Source of the DNA: Ligustrum vulgare | Taxonomy: Eukaryota > Streptophyta > Magnoliopsida > Lamiales > Oleaceae | Direction of reading: 5' to 3' | Length of the DNA stretch: 64,000 nt | Assembly: GCA_963555705.1 (NCBI GenBank) | Contig: OY743181.1 | Span: 31,500,513 to 31,564,512, forward strand | In this document: positions 60,316 through 64,000 of the stretch, in pieces | Layout: the number at the start of each line of letters is the position of its first letter | How positions within the stretch are numbered: position 1 is the first letter of the stretch | Program-made: the position numbers and the translations under genes | Notes under the pieces: model-generated | Seen by the model: only the letters and a program-made list of their open reading frames with translations | The model's database searches: none | Told to the model about the DNA's origin: nothing

Positions 60316-62305
60316 GATTTGGCAGAATAGTAAGCCATGGAAATGCCATGAGAGTTTTTCTGGATTGTTGCAGTGGAATTGCCAGGAAAATACGTGGATA
60401 AGGTGAAGGAAGAAATATTGGAAAGCTTTCCTGCCTAGATGTGATTTGTGTTTATTCTCTATTCTCAACATCCAAACACTATCTAAAATTTGCAGAAACT
60501 GTTACTTTTATCAGATTAATTACTGATAAGATTTCCATTTAGATGGTTTGTCAAAACTGTTTTCTTGAACTTTTCATACAGATACTTTTGAAGCTGTGTG
60601 AACTCTCAAGGCACTAACTAAGCAGCTTGGTTTCCTCACTAAAACTAACTCCATTTCTGCTTGCCATTTTATTTAGCTTGGAAGAATGTGGTCGATACTT
60701 GGAGACAATTAAGGTTTATGAGAATAAATCTGCTGATCTTATTCAAGGGCAAATGGATACAGATTATCAATCACGGGTAGATATCTATGAGATTTTGGAC
60801 TAGTAATGAACCAACTTATATAGGAAACAATTAGTAGGAGTTAAGTATATAGACAAGTGATCTTCCTTTTTCTTCACAGCTAAACCATGCTCTCACAGCG
60901 GTACGGCATGTTAACAAGACAGATGTTGTTACTCTTGGGTCTACATTTGGAGTAAGCCTATGATTTCAAATGTACAGTTTATTTCGTTACTGGTATCTTT
61001 GTTTTGTTACTCTAAAACCAGTTTTGCTCACTGCAGTCCCTTTCTCATATTATGGACGCATCAATGGAAGATCTAGCTCGTTGCCCAGGCATAGGAGAAC
61101 GCAAGGTATTTTCTTTGTTTTCATCTATGCATTCCAAGTTTATTAAATGGGTTGTTAGTGGGAGGCGCTTTGCTTTCTGTCGATGGGAGCCTCGTATTTC
61201 TCTACCTGTGCACTTAGATCCCCAGTCAGTTTCTTTTGGTAAATGGGTCCCATTACTTTTATTAACAAGTGGGTTCCAAGAGAGAGATCTCTCCGGTTTG
61301 AAAGGGAACCTACAATGATTGAAAGTTGAGCCCTTTTTTGCCAGGAAAAGAAAATTGAATGCGATTATAGGTGTAATTTTCCTTTTTTAAGTTATTGCAA
61401 ATAGATAAGATTCTAAAGCATAGCACAACGTGAACATGATAAACAATTGAATTAAATGACTTTATAGAAGTAGTTATGTTAGAACTTATAAGTATGCCAA
61501 TTTGATTTTGACATGAATTTTGTATGTTGTGTATGTGATAGGTATGCAGCCCACTAGATACGAATTAATTTACATTTCACGTTGACCGGGTGATCCATTA
61601 TAAACCATTAAAATCAAGGAGATCTAAGATATTGCATAAACGCATTGCATCTTGTCAGGAAATGAGTTCTCGATCCCAAGGTGGTCATGGGTGTTCTGTC
61701 ACCCAACTTATGACAAATCCACATGTTATTAGATTTTGCCGTATTCTGCTTATTAATGGGTTATTTGCTTTCAGATCATGTGGTCTGCTATCTACTTAGA
61801 AGAGTCTTGTACTGCAAAATAATCCATTTATACAATACATTCACTCCAAAATTGATTACTCTTGCATATGTGTACTGAGATAGTATTATAGGTTGCTTGG
61901 TGCATGAGCATGTCTACAAATCCATTCTGGGTAGTTATTATGTATTAAAAGAAATAGAACTTTCCAATGTTTTTTTCATTAAACTGTGATGTAATGATCA
62001 ATTAGGTGAAACGCTTGCACGATACTTTCCATGAGCCTTTTAAGCGAGTAGTTCCCAACCACCCTTCGGTTACCGAAACTATGATCCAAGACAAGGCTGG
62101 ACCTAGTTCTGTCAGTGAAAGCAATGACAATGACAACGATGAAGAGTTTCAGGATGCAAGCAAACGGAGGAAGAAAGAACCAGAATTAAGCGTGAAATCA
62201 GCATTACAGGCAGCTTTTGCAAAGTATTCAGGTAAAATTGGTAAAAGGAGCAACAAACTACAGCAGGAGCAGGATGAGCTAGAGAAGGAAAATGTTGATG
62301 CTTAG
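55192..62305 (+). CDS. ERCC1: DNA excision repair protein ERCC1 (RAD10 homologue), nine exons, 379 aa
   Basis: Exons: 55192-55424, 55503-55587, 58399-58502, 59860-59959, 60035-60111, 60677-60776, 60880-60951, 61037-61105, 62006-62305. All have GT-AG junctions and compatible phases. The N-terminal 95 residues are variable. The Rad10-type central domain, which binds XPF and DNA, starts at [20 protein letters not shown] (about 97) and covers [19 protein letters not shown] and [19 protein letters not shown] to about 215. The C-terminal double helix-hairpin-helix covers about 235-300 ([34 protein letters not shown]). The acidic then Lys-rich tail is typical of plant ERCC1. With XPF it cuts 5' of lesions in nucleotide excision repair and acts in recombination and crosslink repair, in the nucleus. 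The frame is intact; I expect it to be functional. Confidence 0.96.
55588..58398 (+). other. ERCC1 intron 2 with repeat debris
   Basis: 2.8 kb, much the longest intron. 56515-56920 resembles the dispersed AT-rich repeat at 29700-29840 and 6000-6500 (GTGTGGTTAAAAAGTGATTT). A small duplication, TTTGCTTAGGAG, appears at 56670 and 56707. An (ATAAA)n-type microsatellite is at 58187-58235. No coding sequence. Confidence 0.6.
59514..59790 (+). repeat. Tandem duplication of about 147 bp in ERCC1 intron 3
   Basis: Two copies, starting at about 59514 and 59661, sharing TGCATGTAAGATTCTCCAATC, GTTGGAACTAAATAAAGGTA and AAGCATTGCTCTTGCATGA. The second copy is slightly shorter. It is not coding and lies 70 bp before exon 4. 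Confidence 0.85.
60276..60313 (+). repeat. TA microsatellite in ERCC1 intron 5
   Basis: About 18 TA units. A shorter TA/TG tract lies in intron 3 near 58557-58620. Confidence 0.9.
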
Positions 62306-63062
62306 CAGGCAAATAAGAGTAAGAGTGTGCCAGTTCGTCTGAGATACTAGAAATATGACTCCCATTATGATCCTCATACGTAAGTGGCATAGCTATACTG
62401 TGATTACTAATACCCAATTTACCGGAATCACTGTTCTTGACTGCCCCGATTATTTCTTTCCTCGGAGCTGTGTGTATATCCCTTTTTCCCAAAGAAAATA
62501 AATGGAGGCTTCGCAAAAAGGACAAACAAAATATATAAAGACGAGGAATTTACTTTTAGAGAACTAGAAACAGAATTTCTATTTCTTGCATATGTAATTT
62601 GTCAGTAGAGATCAGCTTTTGAAATATAGAGATGTAACTTTCTTTTGGGATTGTTTTGGCTAAGCTAACTCAGTAGAAATATTAAATAAATTTGTGCAAT
62701 GAGTGAATTTATGAAATTTTAATCGACTTGCGTGAATTTATGAAATTTAAAATTTGTGCAGGCAATTCGAAACTTGCACACATTAGAAAAAGCTTGGACC
62801 ATTTGCTAATGTGTAATCAAAAGTTGGTCGAATACGTATTTAATTACAATTAAACATGCAAGTGTTTTGTATGTAAGCTAGATGTGTGTTTTAGATCTTT
62901 GCAATTAAAGCAGGTTTGTATCTCCAAATCTTCGTTGGTGCTCTTCAAGGAACTCCAAAATTATTACACATCTCTAGTAATATTTTAGTGTGTGGGCACT
63001 AATGAATGATAAAAAAAATGAAAGATATAATAGAGATTAGAATTATTCTATTTTAATAAAGC
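62306..63062 (+). other. ERCC1 3' UTR and downstream non-coding DNA
   Basis: AATAAA-like text near 62498 (GAAAATAAATGG) could serve polyadenylation. No other gene seen up to the hairpin at 63063. Confidence 0.4.
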
Positions 63063-63117
63063 TCTTGACAAAGAGTTTAACAAAAGCTGAGAGCTTTTGT
63101 TAAACTCTTTGTCAAGA
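63063..63117. repeat. Perfect inverted repeat: 26-bp stem, 3-base loop
   Basis: Arm 63063-63088 (TCTTGACAAAGAGTTTAACA then AAAGCT) pairs exactly with 63092-63117; the loop is GAG. Imperfect pairing may continue a few bases outward (AATAAAGC and CCTTTGTTAT). It could be a fold-back relic or a small-RNA source. Confidence 0.9.
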
Positions 63118-63275
63118 CCTTTGTTATAAGTTTTTCTATTATCTTTTCTATTTTTGTATTGTTTTAATAATTTGGTAGGTTTCTGGACAGTTGGAGAGAT
63201 TTGGTCCCATACCTAGATCCCTGTAGGGGCAAAAGATTGCCCCTAGAACTCGATTAATCGAGGCGGGCTTAGCAA

Positions 63276-64000
63276 TAGGGGTGGGCGTCGGATGGTTCGG
63301 TTCGGGTATCTCAAGAACCGGAACCAAACCATATTTTTTTCGGTTCTTGTAAAATGGAACCATTCGGTTTTGGTCCGGTTTCGGTTCTAATTCGGTTTTA
63401 AAATAATAATTATTTTTCGAGAGCCTTATCGATGAGCATTAGGTCTCAGGAAGTGAGTCAATAACCTGAAATAAATTTCTACCGAATATACTAAGATCAA
63501 GGATTTCAAAAATCCTTTCACCACAAAGAAAGTATAGGATTCTCCATGAAACGGAAGATATTCATAAACAAAAATAGGAAACGGCCTAGAAGGTTTTTCA
63601 AGCATGACAATATAGTAAACTTGTGGGATGAATCATGAGTTTTAAATGCATTATTATTAATTATTTTATATTTGTATTTAAATATTTAATTAACTCCATC
63701 GTAGTCATTTACAACTTCGCTTATTAATAAGTTAGTGTCATTCGATTTTCATTTACTAAGAATTTTAGTCCAAGTGTGAAGTTAAGTGTTACAATGAGGT
63801 GGAGACGTAACAAATTTCATAAAAAGAAATTAATCATTTTCACTTTATCCAAAAAAATACAAATTCTTTTAATTTTTAGTTTTAGGACAACCAATTAAGA
63901 TCCTAAAAAAAAAAGTAAGGATCAAAGATCGGTTCTAAGTTCGATTTTTCGGTTCTAAAGGCGGAACCGAGAACCGAACCAAAAACTAATCGGTTCTCGG
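63276..64000. mobile_element. hAT-like MITE, left end; cut by the window edge
   Basis: Starts TAGGGGTGGGCGTCGGATGG, a common plant hAT MITE terminus. It carries many GGTTCGGTT / AACCGAACC inverted motifs at 63290-63400 and again at 63920-64000. The right end and the 8-bp duplication lie outside the window. Confidence 0.65.

Noticed and set aside
61052..61318. 88-aa frame starting in ERCC1 exon 8 and reading into the intron
   Set aside because: Only the first part is exon; the donor after GAACGCAAG and conservation with the next exon show the rest is intron.

Overview
The window is nuclear DNA of a flowering plant, most likely a eudicot. It has AT-rich non-coding DNA, split genes with GT-AG introns, Ty3/gypsy elements primed by initiator-Met tRNA, and L1-type LINE, CACTA, PIF/Harbinger, hAT, Mutator-like and SINE elements. 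I cannot name the species. Only one ordinary host gene is certain: ERCC1, nine exons between 55192 and 62305 on the plus strand. A weaker unidentified split gene may lie at 25.4-28.1 kb.

Left part (1-24.9 kb). A LINE on the minus strand (1-3864) is interrupted by a Tekay/Del-like chromovirus with 5-bp duplication GGAGG. The two halves of that nest now face each other: LINE 3' half plus LTR tail on the minus strand at 1-5845, LINE 5' half plus 5' LTR, internal region and LTR head on the plus strand at 14.9-24.9 kb. Flipping about 5846-24888 restores one intact nest, so I read this as a roughly 19-kb inversion. The inverted segment also carries a hAT-type MITE (7470-8159, 8-bp duplication), a 5.2-kb CACTA element (9286-14458, duplication GCA) with a Ulp1-like protease gene, and an Ogre/Tat-like solo LTR (20670-22786, duplication GATAT).

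Middle (24.9-44.4 kb). After an AT-rich repeat field (28.7-30.3 kb) comes a decayed PIF/Harbinger element on the minus strand. Its transposase lies at 30.8-32.2 kb, and its SANT/Myb-like ORF1 is stretched over 33.0-43.9 kb by a 6.9-kb CRM-like gypsy element (33375-40234) and a Tekay-like solo LTR (40873-42717, duplication ATATT). A piece of the RNA polymerase II largest-subunit gene lies antisense in the ORF1 intron.

Right-middle (44.6-54.2 kb). A Mutator-like element with an 11-bp duplication contains a young, complete LTR retrotransposon on the minus strand (44901-53534, duplication ACTAT, LTRs of 2090 bp each). It has no gag-pol of its own. Its interior holds, antisense, a cassette of about 2 kb with two intact intronless genes: a Cys4 nucleic-acid-binding protein resembling those of Betaflexiviridae (47921-48472) and a LOG-type cytokinin-activating phosphoribohydrolase (48811-49464). 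Each is preceded by a similar TTTAAATAG motif, and three hairpin-bearing repeats follow. This is the most unusual locus in the window: a virus-like gene and a phytohormone-activation gene riding together in a recently mobile retroelement.

Right part (54.8-64 kb). A tRNA-derived SINE sits just upstream of ERCC1. ERCC1 should pair with XPF/RAD1 as the 5'-incising endonuclease of nucleotide excision repair. A perfect 26-bp-stem hairpin and the start of another hAT-like MITE close the window.
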